DNA from: a gamma proteobacterium HdN1 | Lineage (GTDB): Bacteria; Pseudomonadota; Gammaproteobacteria; Pseudomonadales; Ketobacteraceae | Assembly: GCA_000198515.1 (NCBI GenBank) | Contig: FP929140.1 | Span: forward strand, 1,028,527 to 1,092,526 | Direction: 5' to 3' | DNA length: 64,000 nucleotides | In this document: piece by piece, positions 36,402-49,456 of the stretch | Position numbering within the stretch: position 1 is the first letter of the stretch | How the letters are laid out: the number at the start of each line of letters is the position of its first letter | Notes under the pieces: model-generated | What the model was told of the DNA's origin: nothing | What the model saw: only the letters and a program-made list of their open reading frames with translations | The model's database searches: none | Program-made: the position numbers and the translations under genes

Positions 36402-37317
36402 CCGGCGAAAATCTCGCGGTAGAGCGCTTGATGGTATTCTTGTGCTGGACAAACCGGACGGAATGACGTCAAATGCTGCGCTTCAGCGTTTGAAAAGAAT
36501 TTACGGTGCCGAAAAGGCGGGTCATACGGGCGCTTTGGATCCTCTCGCGACGGGCGTTCTACCTATCTGCTTTGGCGAAGCGACCAAGTTTTCGCAATAC
36601 CTGCTGGATGCGGATAAAGCTTATGAAGTCACCGCGAAGCTTGGTGTCCAAACGGCAACGGGCGATTCCGAAGGCGAAATTGTAGATCGTCGTCCAACGG
36701 ACGGGGTTACGCTAGAGCGTATTCTGGATGTTTTGCCGCGTTTTCGTGGGCCTGTTTCCCAAGTTCCGTCGATGTATTCGGCGCTTAAGCACCAAGGGCA
36801 GCCACTTTATAAGCTGGCACGCCAAGGGATTGAAGTTCCGAGGGAAGCGCGAACGGTTCAGATTTATTCGCTGGAACTTGTGCATTTTGGGGGGGATGAA
36901 TTGTCGCTCTCGGTGCGTTGCAGCAAAGGAACTTATATTCGTACGCTGGTCGAAGACATTGGGCTTGCGCTGGATAGTTATGCCCACGTCGTTCAGTTGC
37001 GTAGAACCGCCGCTGGCCCCTACACCTTGGAAGATGCTCATTCGTTTGACGAAATTTCCGCGCAGTTGGAGCAGGGCGGGCATGTGGTGGTAGATAAGCT
37101 GCTAAAACCAACAGATTCCAGCGTTTCTGATTGGCCTGCGCTTACCTTAACGGAAAACACCGCCTACTACCTGAAAACAGGTCAAGCGGTTAGAATTCCT
37201 CAGGCACCTGCTGACGGCTGGGTACGGCTGTTGGGTGTTGGAGGTGAGTTTATAGGCATTGGGGAAGTAATCGACGATGGTCGAATTGCACCCCGGCGCC
37301 TAGTGAAGACTTCGTAG
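36394..37317 (+). CDS. truB: tRNA pseudouridine(55) synthase
   Basis: TruB makes pseudouridine 55 in the T loop of tRNAs. The 307-residue protein shows GILVLDKPDGMTSN, the catalytic Asp in GHTGALDPLATGVLP, and SVRCSKGTYIRTLVEDIG, with a C-terminal PUA-like domain. ATG 36394 is preceded by GAGGAG at 7 bases and overlaps the end of rbfA; a frame 24 codons longer lies inside rbfA and is rejected. Confidence 0.95.
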   Translation: MSNRRKSRGRALDGILVLDKPDGMTSNAALQRLKRIYGAEKAGHTGALDPLATGVLPICFGEATKFSQYLLDADKAYEVTAKLGVQTATGDSEGEIVDRRPTDGVTLERILDVLPRFRGPVSQVPSMYSALKHQGQPLYKLARQGIEVPREARTVQIYSLELVHFGGDELSLSVRCSKGTYIRTLVEDIGLALDSYAHVVQLRRTAAGPYTLEDAHSFDEISAQLEQGGHVVVDKLLKPTDSSVSDWPALTLTENTAYYLKTGQAVRIPQAPADGWVRLLGVGGEFIGIGEVIDDGRIAPRRLVKTS

Positions 37318-37404
37318 CAACGAAGATGAAGAACGATGAAACGCCACTGTAAATATGCGCGGTGGGGCATCATCGAAAGATGGAAGCATATTTGGAGAAA
37401 TATC

Positions 37405-37674
37405 ATGTCATTGTCTGCAGAACAGAAAGCAAAAATCGTACAGGAAAATCAACGTGCAGCGGGTGATACCGGCTCGCCAGAGGTGCAGGTCGCATTGTTG
37501 ACTGCTCAGATCAACTACCTACAACCTCACTTCGAGTCGCACCCGAAAGACCATCACTCGCGCCGCGGCTTGATCCGTATGGTTAACCAGCGCCGCAAGC
37601 TGCTTGATTATCTGAAGCGCGTAGATAGCAGCCGCTACACTTCTTTGATTCAAAAGCTGGGTATTCGCCGCTGA
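37405..37674 (+). CDS. rpsO: 30S ribosomal protein S15
   Basis: S15 binds 16S rRNA early in assembly. The 89-residue protein is complete: [50 protein letters not shown], ending LGIRR. GGAGAA lies before the ATG; a 23-codon in-frame extension is not family-like. In E. coli S15 represses its own translation; an operator was not resolved here. Confidence 0.96.
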   Translation: MSLSAEQKAKIVQENQRAAGDTGSPEVQVALLTAQINYLQPHFESHPKDHHSRRGLIRMVNQRRKLLDYLKRVDSSRYTSLIQKLGIRR

Positions 37675-37751
37675 TTTTGGTGATACTTATCGCCAACAAG
37701 GAAGAATCGACCAGGGCAACTGTGCGGTTAAGTGCACGTATTTCTGGCAGC

Positions 37752-37789
37752 AACGGCACTTGTCGCAAGATAAGTGCCGTTTGTTTTTT
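37752..37789 (+). terminator. Rho-independent terminator between rpsO and pnp
   Basis: A perfect 10-bp inverted repeat AACGGCACTT / AAGTGCCGTT with a 10-base loop, followed by TGTTTTTT. In E. coli the rpsO terminator is also leaky and a second promoter drives pnp. Confidence 0.88.
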
Positions 37790-37795
37790 GCGGCA

Positions 37796-37824
37796 TTGAC
37801 ATACCTTTACAACAAACGTAGACG
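37796..37824 (+). promoter_or_regulatory. Possible pnp promoter
   Basis: A perfect TTGACA (37796-37801) follows the terminator; at 17 bp the -10 would be TAGACG, a weak match. Its position between terminator and pnp supports the call. Confidence 0.45.
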
Positions 37825-37866
37825 CCTCGCAAAGAAGAAGCCGAGGTGCTGAATGGAAGATAACTA

Positions 37867-39972
37867 ATGTTTAATGTGGTTAAGAAAGAATTTCGGTTTG
37901 GTGACCAAACCTACACGCTCGAAACCGGCAAAATTGCGCGCCAAGCGACAGGTGCGGTCCTCGTGTCCACCGCTCAAGTGGCGGTGTTGGTCACTGTCGT
38001 TGGAAAGAAGAAAGCAGATCCAAGCAAAGACTTTTTCCCTTTAACGGTGAATTACCAAGAAAAGACCTATGCATCTGGGCGCATTCCCGGTGGTTATTTT
38101 AAGCGCGAAGGCAAGCCCTCTGAAAAAGAAACCCTTACTAGCCGCTTGATTGACCGCCCACTACGGCCGCTGTTTCCGGAAGGCTTTCGCAATGAGGTAC
38201 AGATTATTGCGACCGTTTTATCAACGGATAAGAAAACTGATCCGGATATTGCCGCACTCGTGGGTGCATCTGCTGCGCTAGCAATTTCTGGTATCCCTTT
38301 TAACGGCCCTATTGGCGCTGCGCGAGTAGGCTTTGTTGATGGGTCTTATGTGCTGAACCCTTGCTACGCAGCGTTAGAAAAATCCTCTCTGGATCTCGTC
38401 GTGGCAGGGACGGATCAAGCGGTTCTGATGGTGGAGTCGGAAGCTAAGGAGCTCACCGAAGATCAAATGCTTGGTGCGGTGCTCTACGGCCACCAAGAAA
38501 TGCAGGTTGCCATTGAAGCGATCAACGCATTCGCTAAAGAGGTTGGCACGCCACGTTGGGAGTGGCAGGCGGAAGAGGAAAACGTTGGGCTTAAAGCGCG
38601 GATTCGTGATGGGTACGAGGCGCAGCTACGCCAAGCCTATACCATCACCGAAAAGCAAGCACGCTATGAGCAAGTGGGTGCAATTAAGGCGCAAGCGGTA
38701 AGTGATTTGGCGGTTGAAGGACAATCGGAAATCACCAAAGAAGAAGTTAGCCGCTTGCTGGGTGACTTGGAATACTACGTTGTGCGCGACAACATTCTTT
38801 CTGCGCATCCGCGGATTGACGGCCGCGACAACAAGACGGTTCGCCCGATTTCGATCGAAGTAGGCAACCTTGCCAGAACGCACGGATCTGCCTTGTTTAC
38901 ACGCGGTGAAACGCAAGCGATTGTGACCGCAACGCTTGGAAGTATGCGTGACTCTCAAACTGTGGATTACCTAGAAGGAGCGCGCTCCGAGCCGTTCATG
39001 CTGCACTACAACTTCCCTCCGTTCTGCGTTGGGGAGACAGGCGGCCAACTTGGGCCGAAGCGCCGTGAGATCGGCCATGGTCGTCTTGCGCGCCGTGGTA
39101 TTCAGGCGGTGTTGCCGGAAAACTCTGCATTCCCCTACGCAATTCGCGTGGTATCTGAGATCACGGAATCCAACGGCTCGTCTTCCATGGCTTCCGTTTG
39201 CGGAAGCAGCCTTGCCTTAATGGATGCGGGTGTACCACTGAAGGCGCCCGTTGCAGGCATCGCAATGGGCTTGGTGAAGGAGGGCGATCGATTTGCAGTG
39301 CTCACCGACATCCTCGGAGATGAAGATCATCTTGGTGATATGGATTTCAAAGTCGCTGGTACCGCAAAAGGCGTGACGGCGCTGCAAATGGACATCAAGA
39401 TTGATGGCATCACCGAAGAAATCATGGAAGTGGCGCTTAATCAGGCGCGCGATGGTCGCCTCCATATCCTTGGCGAAATGGCAAAAGTCATCGAAGCGTC
39501 GCGCCCCGCGCTTTCTCGCGATGCGCCCGTATACCTTACGACCAAGATTGATCCCGATAAAATTCGCGATGTAATCGGTAAAGGTGGCGCTACCATCCGC
39601 CAGATTTGTGAAGAAACCTCCGCAACGATTGATATCGAAGATACTGGCGTCGTGCGGATTTACGGTGAGAATGGCGGCTCAGCAGATGCGGCGCTGGCGC
39701 GGGTATTGGCAATTACGACAGAACCGGAAATTGGCCAGATCTATACCGGTAAAGTTGCGCGCATCGTTGATTTTGGTGCGTTTGTAACCTTTATGCCGGG
39801 TCAGGATGGACTTGTGCATATCTCGCAAATTGCGGAGGAGCGTGTCGCCAAAGTAACGGATTATTTGCAGGAAGGGCAGGAAGTCCAAGTGAAAGTCTTG
39901 GATATCGACAACCGCGGTCGTGTGAAGTTGAGCATCAAAGAAGCAAAAGCAGATGCTGGTGCGAAAGCGTAA
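37867..39972 (+). CDS. pnp: Polyribonucleotide nucleotidyltransferase (PNPase)
   Basis: PNPase degrades RNA 3' to 5' by phosphorolysis as part of the degradosome. The 701-residue protein has two RNase PH domains (the second with SDQTVDY-like [25 protein letters not shown] and [16 protein letters not shown]), then a KH domain ([15 protein letters not shown]) and an S1 domain ([18 protein letters not shown]). Complete length. In E. coli it controls its own mRNA through a leader hairpin cut by RNase III; the 5' leader here was not resolved into such a structure. Confidence 0.97.
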   Translation: MFNVVKKEFRFGDQTYTLETGKIARQATGAVLVSTAQVAVLVTVVGKKKADPSKDFFPLTVNYQEKTYASGRIPGGYFKREGKPSEKETLTSRLIDRPLRPLFPEGFRNEVQIIATVLSTDKKTDPDIAALVGASAALAISGIPFNGPIGAARVGFVDGSYVLNPCYAALEKSSLDLVVAGTDQAVLMVESEAKELTEDQMLGAVLYGHQEMQVAIEAINAFAKEVGTPRWEWQAEEENVGLKARIRDGYEAQLRQAYTITEKQARYEQVGAIKAQAVSDLAVEGQSEITKEEVSRLLGDLEYYVVRDNILSAHPRIDGRDNKTVRPISIEVGNLARTHGSALFTRGETQAIVTATLGSMRDSQTVDYLEGARSEPFMLHYNFPPFCVGETGGQLGPKRREIGHGRLARRGIQAVLPENSAFPYAIRVVSEITESNGSSSMASVCGSSLALMDAGVPLKAPVAGIAMGLVKEGDRFAVLTDILGDEDHLGDMDFKVAGTAKGVTALQMDIKIDGITEEIMEVALNQARDGRLHILGEMAKVIEASRPALSRDAPVYLTTKIDPDKIRDVIGKGGATIRQICEETSATIDIEDTGVVRIYGENGGSADAALARVLAITTEPEIGQIYTGKVARIVDFGAFVTFMPGQDGLVHISQIAEERVAKVTDYLQEGQEVQVKVLDIDNRGRVKLSIKEAKADAGAKA

Positions 39973-39998
39973 CGATTGATCCGTTACAAAAAGACAAC

Positions 39999-40022
39999 AA
40001 AAGGGGCGAAAGCCCCTTTTTT
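39999..40022 (+). terminator. Rho-independent terminator after pnp
   Basis: AAAAGGGGC / GCCCCTTTT with a GAAA tetraloop, followed by more T. It closes the rimP-pnp cluster. Confidence 0.92.
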
Positions 40023-40381
40023 GTTTGCTTTTTTGAAGAATTTTCGGGTAGATCAATGGGTTAGACTATTTTTTGGGGCTTCGATAGTCCGTGTGGACGT
40101 ACCTAATATGAAAGTGTGACCGGCTTCGCTTTGTGAGTGCTTGTATTCCCGAAGGGGTATGACATACTGTTGCGTATACATAAAAAAACTTGGTAAGTTA
40201 CGCGTAGCGAAGTTGAAGGGGCGTTACGGGTGAAGCACTTAGCGCGAGTGAAACGCGTAGTCTGAGTGAAAACCGTAGCCGTTGCCTGTAACCAAGCTCT
40301 CGCAGTCTCGGAGTGGACGGCGTTCACCAAGAATAAAAAACATAACAAATCGCAAAATAACAATAGGTGGAGGTAAGGGAT
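40023..40381 (+). other. Intergenic region and probable leader of the START-domain gene
   Basis: About 360 bases without a gene. TTGTAT (40141-40146) and CATACT (40163-40168) at 16 bp could form a weak promoter. Downstream, CTTGGT...TAC (40189-40201) can pair with GTAACCAAG (40288-40296), closing a roughly 100-base element that contains an 18-bp imperfect duplication (GAGTGAAACGCGTAG at 40246, GAGTGAAAACCGTAG at 40264). A strong GGAGGT (40369-40374) precedes the gene. Confidence 0.45.
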
Positions 40382-41089
40382 ATGCCGGCTATTAAAGTCG
40401 CGGCCCGCTGGGCGTGTGTATTTTTGGGTTCTGCGTTGGCTGCGAATGCTGCAATGGCAGATAACTGGAATCTCGCACTAGATCAGGACGGCATTAAGCT
40501 ATACACCTCTAACGCTAGCCAAGGCCAAGTGAAGTCTTGGAAGGCGACGGCAACCATCAAAGGCAACCTCTCTTCAGTTGTTGCGCTTCTGAACGATCAA
40601 ACTAATCTGCCCAAGTGGATGGACAAGGTAATGTCCGTCGAAAAACTACAGCAGATGAAAGACGGTGAAGACCTCTATTATACGGTGATTGATGCACCGT
40701 GGCCCGCCAAAGACCAAGACAATATCCTTTACACGAAGTGGCGCCAAGACCCGTCTACTTACGAAATGGTGCAGACCGTAATGTCTGAACCCGGATATCT
40801 GAACGAATCGAAAGGCCGCCAAAGACAGGCAGCTTATAAAGCCGAGTGGCGCCTGCTGCCTGTTGGCAACGGGAATATCCACGTTACGTACCAAGCGGAG
40901 GTTGATCCTGGCTTGGAGCGCGTTCCGAACTGGATGAAGAACATGTATACCTATCAGATGCCAGTGAAAACCATGCAGAACATGATGGCGCTCTCTCTGG
41001 ATTCATACCAAGGTGCGAGCTTTGCCTATGTAAGCGAGCCTGCAAACACAGCGCTGGCCGCGAATGCTTCCGCGCTGGACGCCGAGTAA
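40382..41089 (+). CDS. Exported START-domain protein
   Basis: The 235-residue protein has a signal peptide (WACVFLGSALAANAAMA, cleavage about residue 26) and a START-type lipid-binding domain: WNLALDQDGIKLYTS, VKSWKATATI, WMDKVMSVEKL, YTVIDAPWPAKDQDN and NIHVTYQAEVDPG. START domains bind lipids or hydrophobic ligands; the ligand is unknown. ATG 40382 is fixed by GGAGGT 7 bases upstream. It is followed by its own terminator. Confidence 0.85.
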   Translation: MPAIKVAARWACVFLGSALAANAAMADNWNLALDQDGIKLYTSNASQGQVKSWKATATIKGNLSSVVALLNDQTNLPKWMDKVMSVEKLQQMKDGEDLYYTVIDAPWPAKDQDNILYTKWRQDPSTYEMVQTVMSEPGYLNESKGRQRQAAYKAEWRLLPVGNGNIHVTYQAEVDPGLERVPNWMKNMYTYQMPVKTMQNMMALSLDSYQGASFAYVSEPANTALAANASALDAE

Positions 41090-41113
41090 TTGCAAGGTAA
41101 ATCGAGATAAAAG

Positions 41114-41138
41114 GAAAGGCGCCCGAGGCGCCTTTCTT
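41114..41138. terminator. Terminator after the START-domain gene
   Basis: A perfect 10-bp inverted repeat GAAAGGCGCC / GGCGCCTTTC with a 3-base loop, followed by TTGC. Usable from either side, since tetR on the minus strand also ends nearby. Confidence 0.7.
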
Positions 41139-41158
41139 GCGTCTGCTTGGCGACTTTT

Positions 41159-41217
41159 CTGTTTGATAGCGCCCTGTTTGATAGCGCATCAATTTGATGC
41201 GGCTCTGTTTGATGCTA
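41159..41217. repeat. About four imperfect 14-15-bp tandem copies at the tetR 3' end
   Basis: Units start at 41159, 41174, 41190 and 41203 with the core CTGTTTGATAGCGC. The last copy runs into the tetR stop codon (CTA on this strand). Confidence 0.75.
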
Positions 41218-41889
41218 CGTTTCTGCTGGAAATAGAACGGTGCTTGCTAGCAACGCTCTCAGAATTGCTTTGGATTCCTCGGCGAAATCAAGGGCGAGAG
41301 CTTCCAAACCGGGCTCTTCTTCAATTCTAGAAGGTAGGATGGGCGTTGAAGGAATCAATTGGGCGACCCCAAGGAGTATCGCGTAGCTGCGTAGGAGCAG
41401 CCGCACAGCTTTCTTTTCTTCAATTGCAGGGAAGCGTTCGTGCAAGTGGTGTGCGGCGTTCTGCAATTGTTGCACAAGTGTTACTCGAAAATTCCGGACC
41501 GATTCTTCTTCGCGTTTTTCTTCGAGTACGCCGGCGAGGAATGCGCCCAGCTTAATCACCATGTGCTCCCTGTGGAATTTTCGAACGAAGAGATCCACGT
41601 AATTCTTCAATTCCAGATCCTTATTGGATAGGGAATCGTTTAATTCCTGAAAGAACTCGCCTAGCGCGTTCGACATGAGCTCAAGAAAGAGATCTTCTTT
41701 GGTTTTAAAGTAAATATAGAAAGTGCCTTTTGCGAGCCCTGCCGCGTGCACCACTTGTGAAACAGACGGCATTTTTCCGGTTTTAACGAATAAATGCCAA
41801 CCTGCGTCCATTAAGGTTTGTTTTCGTGCGAGCTTCTGGTCATCATCGCGGGCGCGCGTAATGGGCGGCGTGACTGGCGGAATCTTCAT
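41215..41889 (-). CDS. TetR-family transcriptional regulator
   Basis: The protein (224 residues from this start) has an N-terminal TetR helix-turn-helix: RKQTLMDAGWHLFVKTGK, then VSQVVHAAGLAKGTFYIYFKTKEDLFLEL. The C-terminal ligand domain is helical with no recognisable specificity. ATG 41889 lies 14 bases after the holA stop; an in-frame start at 41976 inside holA would add 29 residues without family similarity. It may be co-transcribed with holA. Its target is unknown; no efflux gene is adjacent. Confidence 0.82.
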   Translation of the reverse strand: MKIPPVTPPITRARDDDQKLARKQTLMDAGWHLFVKTGKMPSVSQVVHAAGLAKGTFYIYFKTKEDLFLELMSNALGEFFQELNDSLSNKDLELKNYVDLFVRKFHREHMVIKLGAFLAGVLEEKREEESVRNFRVTLVQQLQNAAHHLHERFPAIEEKKAVRLLLRSYAILLGVAQLIPSTPILPSRIEEEPGLEALALDFAEESKAILRALLASTVLFPAET

Positions 41890-41903
41890 AATAATTGTAA
41901 TCG

Positions 41904-42934
41904 CTATCCGGGAATTTCGGGGCTGGTTAGGGGGTGGCCTGCCAGAACCATGATTAAAGCAGTAAGGCCCTGCCACGCATTGCCCGCTGCCTGCCCCTTT
42001 GCCGCGCGGTCAATTTGGGAGGAAATGGATAAGGCTGTCTCCACGCGCAGCAAACTCTGCTTGTTTAAGGCTTTTTCAATCGTCGGCTTGCGCTTGTTCC
42101 AAATTCGAAAGTCTTGAAGGAGCTTTGCGGGCGGAGTGCCTCTTTGCTGTTGTTCAAGCATAGCATAGAGAGCGCGCAGCTCTTTCACGAAGGCCCATAG
42201 CAGAATAAGCGGTTCTTCACCGCTTGCTCGGCAGAAGTGAAGCATTTTTAACGCGGTTTCTGCGTTCCCTTCGAGGCTTTGGTCGACAAGGTCAAAAAGG
42301 TTGTAGCGTGCATGGTCGGATACTGTGCTTTCAATGGCTGCGGCGTCCAAGTGACCGGCGCCGTTAAGTAGGCGCAGCTTTTCAATTTCTTGTGCGGCCG
42401 CCAGTAGGTTTCCTTCGACGCGCTCTGCCAACAGCGCGATGGCTTCGCGGCTGGCTTGCATTCCGGCTTGACGTATGCGGGTGTCAATCCAGCGCGGTAA
42501 GTCTTTTGTTTCCAATGGCCAAACTTGGATTACGATGGCTTTTTGCTCAATCGATTGAAACCATTTTGTGGTAGAGAAGGCCTTTTCCAGCTTGGGCAGG
42601 ATCATTAACAGCAGAGTGTCGGGGTTGGGGCGTTCGAGGTAGCTGCTCAGGATTTTTTTTGCACTGTCATCGAATTTTACTTTGTCTAAGCGGAGCTCAA
42701 TCAGCTTTCGCTCGCCAAAGAGAGACAGGCTGTTGGCGGCCTCGAAGATGGCGGGCCAGCTAATGTGGGCATCGGATGCGTACACTTCTCGCTCAAGGTA
42801 GCCGGAGGCGCGCGCCGATGCTCGAATGGCGTCGCAAGCTTCTTGCATTAGCAGCGGCTCTTCGCCGCTCACAATGTAAAGTGCTTGTGGCCCCTGTCGC
42901 TCGAAGTGCGGCTTAATCTGGTCGGTACGCAGAT

Positions 42935-42938
<4 letters not shown>
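41904..42938 (-). CDS. holA: DNA polymerase III subunit delta
   Basis: HolA is the clamp-loader subunit that opens the beta clamp. The 344-residue protein shows LYIVSGEEPLLMQEACD, SLFGERKLIELRL and the helical C-terminal collar domain (LLLWAFVKELRALYAML). The GTG start overlaps the lptE stop by 4 bases (GTGA). The leuS-lptE-holA order is conserved in gammaproteobacteria. Confidence 0.93.
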
Positions 42939-45972
<3,034 letters not shown>

Positions 45973-46028
45973 TTAGGCGGTGCGAAAGGCGCTAATGTTA
46001 CCGCAGGCGAGGTGTATCGGCTAGCGCG

Positions 46029-47723
46029 TTAATGGCGAGGAGGGTTTAAGCAGGCTAATACCAGCGCCCAGAATTCTGAAAAATCGTTCACGATGACGTG
46101 CGGTTTGTGAGGAAAACGCTGGTCGCCCGGAAAGATTTTGTTGAGCCAAGCTTGATCCCACTGCGCGCCGTTAAAAAATACGCTTGTAATTCCGGCACGA
46201 CGGGAGGCGATCACGTCGGTTGTGCTATCCCCAACATACCAAACATCGGGAGTAGGTTTATAATCCAGTAAGCGTGCTGCGCGTATCAATTGGTCAGGGT
46301 GTGGTTTGCGTAACTCGGTATCATCGCCGCACACCATCACGTCGAATAATCCGTCCCAAGTGCCTTCGTCTACCGCCTTTACCTCGTTCTCGAAAAACTC
46401 GCGGTCGCGGTTTGTGATGATTCCGAGTTTAAGATTGAGCATCCTAAGCCCTAGCAGAACGCGCCCCACGCGTGGCTCGAACGGCAGTACGGTGCCGTAG
46501 TGATTGCGGTAGTGGTGGTTAAAGACTTTGTGGGCGAGCTGTTTTACTTCTTGGTTGTTGCCAAAGAGCACTTCAAAAATATCGGTTCTCGAAATTTTAC
46601 GATCTGCGCGCACCTTGGGATGGAGTTGCGCATAGCTCTGCACGTATTTGACTAGGCGTGCATCTTCTGGCGTTTTGCTTTCAGATGGGTCTACCATTTG
46701 ATCCAGCAAGCCCAGTTTATTCAGCTCCGGCAGCATATCATCTACCGCGTGATACATCGCGTCTAGCGTATCCACAAGCGTCGCATGCCAGTCGAACAGG
46801 ATCAGTTTCGGTGGCGTAAGCTTTGCAACGGATGGGTGCCAGCTCGGCTCAATATGCTGTGGCGGTGGCGTGGGTGGAGGAAAGGGCAGGGGGCGCACTT
46901 TGGAGACAATCTTTGGAAAAGCCAAAATATCGTGCTCTTGAACGCGCTCCATCAGATCCATGATTTCATCAAAACTGTCAATGATCACGTCGGGTGCGTT
47001 CTGCGAGTTATCTACAAACGCCTCAAGTATTTCTTGATGATCACGTCCAGTGTTGTTGTAAAAAACGCCGGTTACGCCAGCATTTTTTGCGGTCACCATA
47101 TCCAGATAGCTATCACCAATATACCAGGTGTCTAGGCGTGGAAAAGTATCTACGTTGGCAAGCGCATAACGGATAATCTGAGGGTCAGGCTTGTAGAGAG
47201 TGACGTCGTCAGCGCAAGTGGTAAAGTCAATTAACCGCGGCCAAGAACCGTCATCCACGATGTTTAACTCATGGTTCAAAAATTCGCGGCTGCGGTTGGT
47301 TGCTACGCCGATCTTAATTTCGAGACGTTTTAGCGCGGCAAGGTATTCGCGCACGCCTTCTTGGTACGGTTTGACTTTGCCGTAGTGGTTGCGATAACAG
47401 CGGTTGTAAGCGCGGTGAGCAAGGATTTTTGCTTCGCTATCGTGCCCAAAAATTGCGTTAAAAATTTCGGTGCGACTGCTTCTGCGCTCCATCAGGATTT
47501 TTGGATGCAGGCGCCGGAAAATTCGGATGTATCTTACAAGTTTGATATCGTCCCGATTTCGGCATTTCGTTTCTGGGATCAGCCGATCTACGAGCCCGAG
47601 ATCCTCAAGCTGGTTGAGCATCTCGTCCATTGCAGCCGTCATTGCGTCTTGCGTATCCACGAGCGTGCCGTGCCAGTCGAATAGCAAAATTTTGGGTGCG
47701 GTAAGTAGCGGTAAATTAGGCAT
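46029..47723 (-). CDS. Tandem two-domain HAD-superfamily protein with DWH in place of DxD
   Basis: The protein (564 residues) is an internal duplication. Domain 1 spans about residues 1-270 and domain 2 about 305-564, joined by a Pro-rich linker (PFPPPTPPPQHIEP). Both halves share motif I (LLFDWHGTLVDT and ILFDWHATLVDT), NHYGxVxPF, motif II (TNRSREF, TNRDREF), motif III Lys in KPDP/KPHP and motif IV GDSxxD. In ordinary HAD phosphatases motif I is DxD, the second Asp being general acid/base; here it is His in both halves. Phosphonatase also lacks it (DWAGT). Substrate unknown. The gene lies between lnt and leuS on the same strand. ATG 47723 chosen; a TTG two codons earlier exists. Confidence 0.85.
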   Translation of the reverse strand: MPNLPLLTAPKILLFDWHGTLVDTQDAMTAAMDEMLNQLEDLGLVDRLIPETKCRNRDDIKLVRYIRIFRRLHPKILMERRSSRTEIFNAIFGHDSEAKILAHRAYNRCYRNHYGKVKPYQEGVREYLAALKRLEIKIGVATNRSREFLNHELNIVDDGSWPRLIDFTTCADDVTLYKPDPQIIRYALANVDTFPRLDTWYIGDSYLDMVTAKNAGVTGVFYNNTGRDHQEILEAFVDNSQNAPDVIIDSFDEIMDLMERVQEHDILAFPKIVSKVRPLPFPPPTPPPQHIEPSWHPSVAKLTPPKLILFDWHATLVDTLDAMYHAVDDMLPELNKLGLLDQMVDPSESKTPEDARLVKYVQSYAQLHPKVRADRKISRTDIFEVLFGNNQEVKQLAHKVFNHHYRNHYGTVLPFEPRVGRVLLGLRMLNLKLGIITNRDREFFENEVKAVDEGTWDGLFDVMVCGDDTELRKPHPDQLIRAARLLDYKPTPDVWYVGDSTTDVIASRRAGITSVFFNGAQWDQAWLNKIFPGDQRFPHKPHVIVNDFSEFWALVLACLNPPRH

Positions 47724-47760
47724 GGTCAAGCTCTTGGCTAACGAATGATGAGAGCGGCAC

Positions 47761-49329
47761 CTACGAGTCTAGCCTAGTCTGCGCACGTTTTGGCTTGCTA
47801 ACCCAACCAAAAGCGCCTGCAAGCAAAAACAAGGCAGCACACATGGTAAGAAGCGGCCAATCTCCCCAACGAGCATAGGGCGTTGTTCCTACGGTTCGAT
47901 AGACTTCTCCGGTTAATACGCCGGGTTCAAAGCTCGGTAGGCGGCTTACTACCTTTCCGTGGTGATCCACGATGGCAGAAATTCCCGTATTCGTCGAGCG
48001 AATAAGATAACGCCCCATTTCTAGTGCACGCATTCGGGCCATTTCAAAGTGCTGTAAAGGGCCCAGAGAATGCCCAAACCAAGCGTCATTACTGATCGTA
48101 AGCAACACGTCTGACCGAATGCCAAGCGTCCTTACGAGTTCTGGGTAGACGATCTCGTAGCAGATATAGGGTGCAAGTAAAAAGCCCTTTGCCTTAAGTG
48201 GTTGCTGGTTGCTGCTGCCGGCGGTGAAGCTGGACATAGGAAGATCAAAAAACGGAATTGCGCCACGGATCCAGTTTTCAAGCGGAACATACTCCCCGAA
48301 AGGAACCAGTTTTTGCTTGTGGTAAATTCCGCTGCCTTGGCCGGCAGAAAAAACCGAATTATGGAAAATAATGCGGCCACTCGTACTGCTTGGCTCCCAA
48401 AAGGGAACGCCCGCGATGAACGCGGCGCCGTTTTCTTTCGCCTGTAAATCCATATATTCAATCAGCGGAAGCGCATCGGAAAAGAACACGGGGATCGCTG
48501 CTTCCGGCCAGATAACCAAGTCGGTTTCGCCCCACAGTGGAATCGTCATGGATGTGTAGGTGTGAATAATGTTGTCGCGCTGCTCAGGGTCCCATTTCAG
48601 CTGCTGTGCGATATTGCCTTGGACAATGGAAACCTTGAGAGGATCTTTAAGGTCAGGGTAAGTCCATGAGTACTTTTGCAGGCTCAAGGCGCCACCATAG
48701 ATCGCGACAACTACAAGCACTGGAAGTAGTCGATATCCACCACGCAAGCGCAGAAATTCCACGAGCATGGCGGCAATCAACACGGCAATAAAACTAAGCG
48801 CCATAACGCCGCTAATCGGTGCGAGTGTTCTCAACGGCGTATCAATAAAACCATAGCCCGCAAACAACCAAGGAAACCCGCTTAAGAACCAAGTGCGCAT
48901 CCACTCCATTAACACCCAAAGAGCCGGAAATCCAACCACCTGAAAACGCTGCAGCTTGAGCGCACTAAACAAATACCCTTGCAGCGCATGAAACAGCGCA
49001 AGGAAACCGATAAAGGCACCCGTCAAGAGTACCGATAGCGGTAAGTTGGTGCCGCCAAAATAATGAATGCTAACGTATACCCAAGAGACGCCAGTGCCCC
49101 AAAACCCGAATCCATACCACCAAGCGCGGGCCGCTGCCTGTTTGGGCGAAAGGTCTTTCAGCAACCATAAAAGACCAGCGGCAGACAGCACGATCACCCA
49201 CCACCAATCCAACGGTGCAAGCCCCGCGGGAAACGCGGCACCCGCTAGCAAAGCCAGCACATGTCCAGTCCAGCCGTTGCGAAGATGAGAAATGCGCGAT
49301 GAGGTTACGTGAGGGAAGGCGTTATCCAT
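47761..49329 (-). CDS. lnt: Apolipoprotein N-acyltransferase
   Basis: Lnt adds the third acyl chain to lipoproteins in the inner membrane. The 522-residue protein has about six N-terminal membrane segments (LALLAGAAFPAGLAPLDWWW onward), a periplasmic nitrilase-like domain with the catalytic Glu in WPEAAIPV, Lys in KQKLVPFGEY and Cys in CYEIVYP, and a final membrane segment (LLTMCAALFLLAGAFGW). The neighbouring ybeX, ybeY and phoH on the same strand match the usual context. Confidence 0.96.
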   Translation of the reverse strand: MDNAFPHVTSSRISHLRNGWTGHVLALLAGAAFPAGLAPLDWWWVIVLSAAGLLWLLKDLSPKQAAARAWWYGFGFWGTGVSWVYVSIHYFGGTNLPLSVLLTGAFIGFLALFHALQGYLFSALKLQRFQVVGFPALWVLMEWMRTWFLSGFPWLFAGYGFIDTPLRTLAPISGVMALSFIAVLIAAMLVEFLRLRGGYRLLPVLVVVAIYGGALSLQKYSWTYPDLKDPLKVSIVQGNIAQQLKWDPEQRDNIIHTYTSMTIPLWGETDLVIWPEAAIPVFFSDALPLIEYMDLQAKENGAAFIAGVPFWEPSSTSGRIIFHNSVFSAGQGSGIYHKQKLVPFGEYVPLENWIRGAIPFFDLPMSSFTAGSSNQQPLKAKGFLLAPYICYEIVYPELVRTLGIRSDVLLTISNDAWFGHSLGPLQHFEMARMRALEMGRYLIRSTNTGISAIVDHHGKVVSRLPSFEPGVLTGEVYRTVGTTPYARWGDWPLLTMCAALFLLAGAFGWVSKPKRAQTRLDS

Positions 49330-49373
49330 TTGGAACTACTAAAACCTGTAAATCGCAAGCGCGAAATTTTGGA

Positions 49374-49399
49374 ATAAAAAGGGGAGCCCGCTGGCTCCC
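49374..49399 (-). terminator. Rho-independent terminator between ybeX and lnt
   Basis: GGGAGCC / GGCTCCC with a 4-base loop, followed on the minus strand by CCTTTTTATT. It separates the miaB-phoH-ybeY-ybeX transcript from lnt, so lnt probably has its own promoter or depends on read-through. Confidence 0.75.
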
Positions 49400-49456
49400 G
49401 ATCCTTTTGCACAGAGATTTTGAGTGAGATGGCGATATAGACATCAAGCCAACTCT

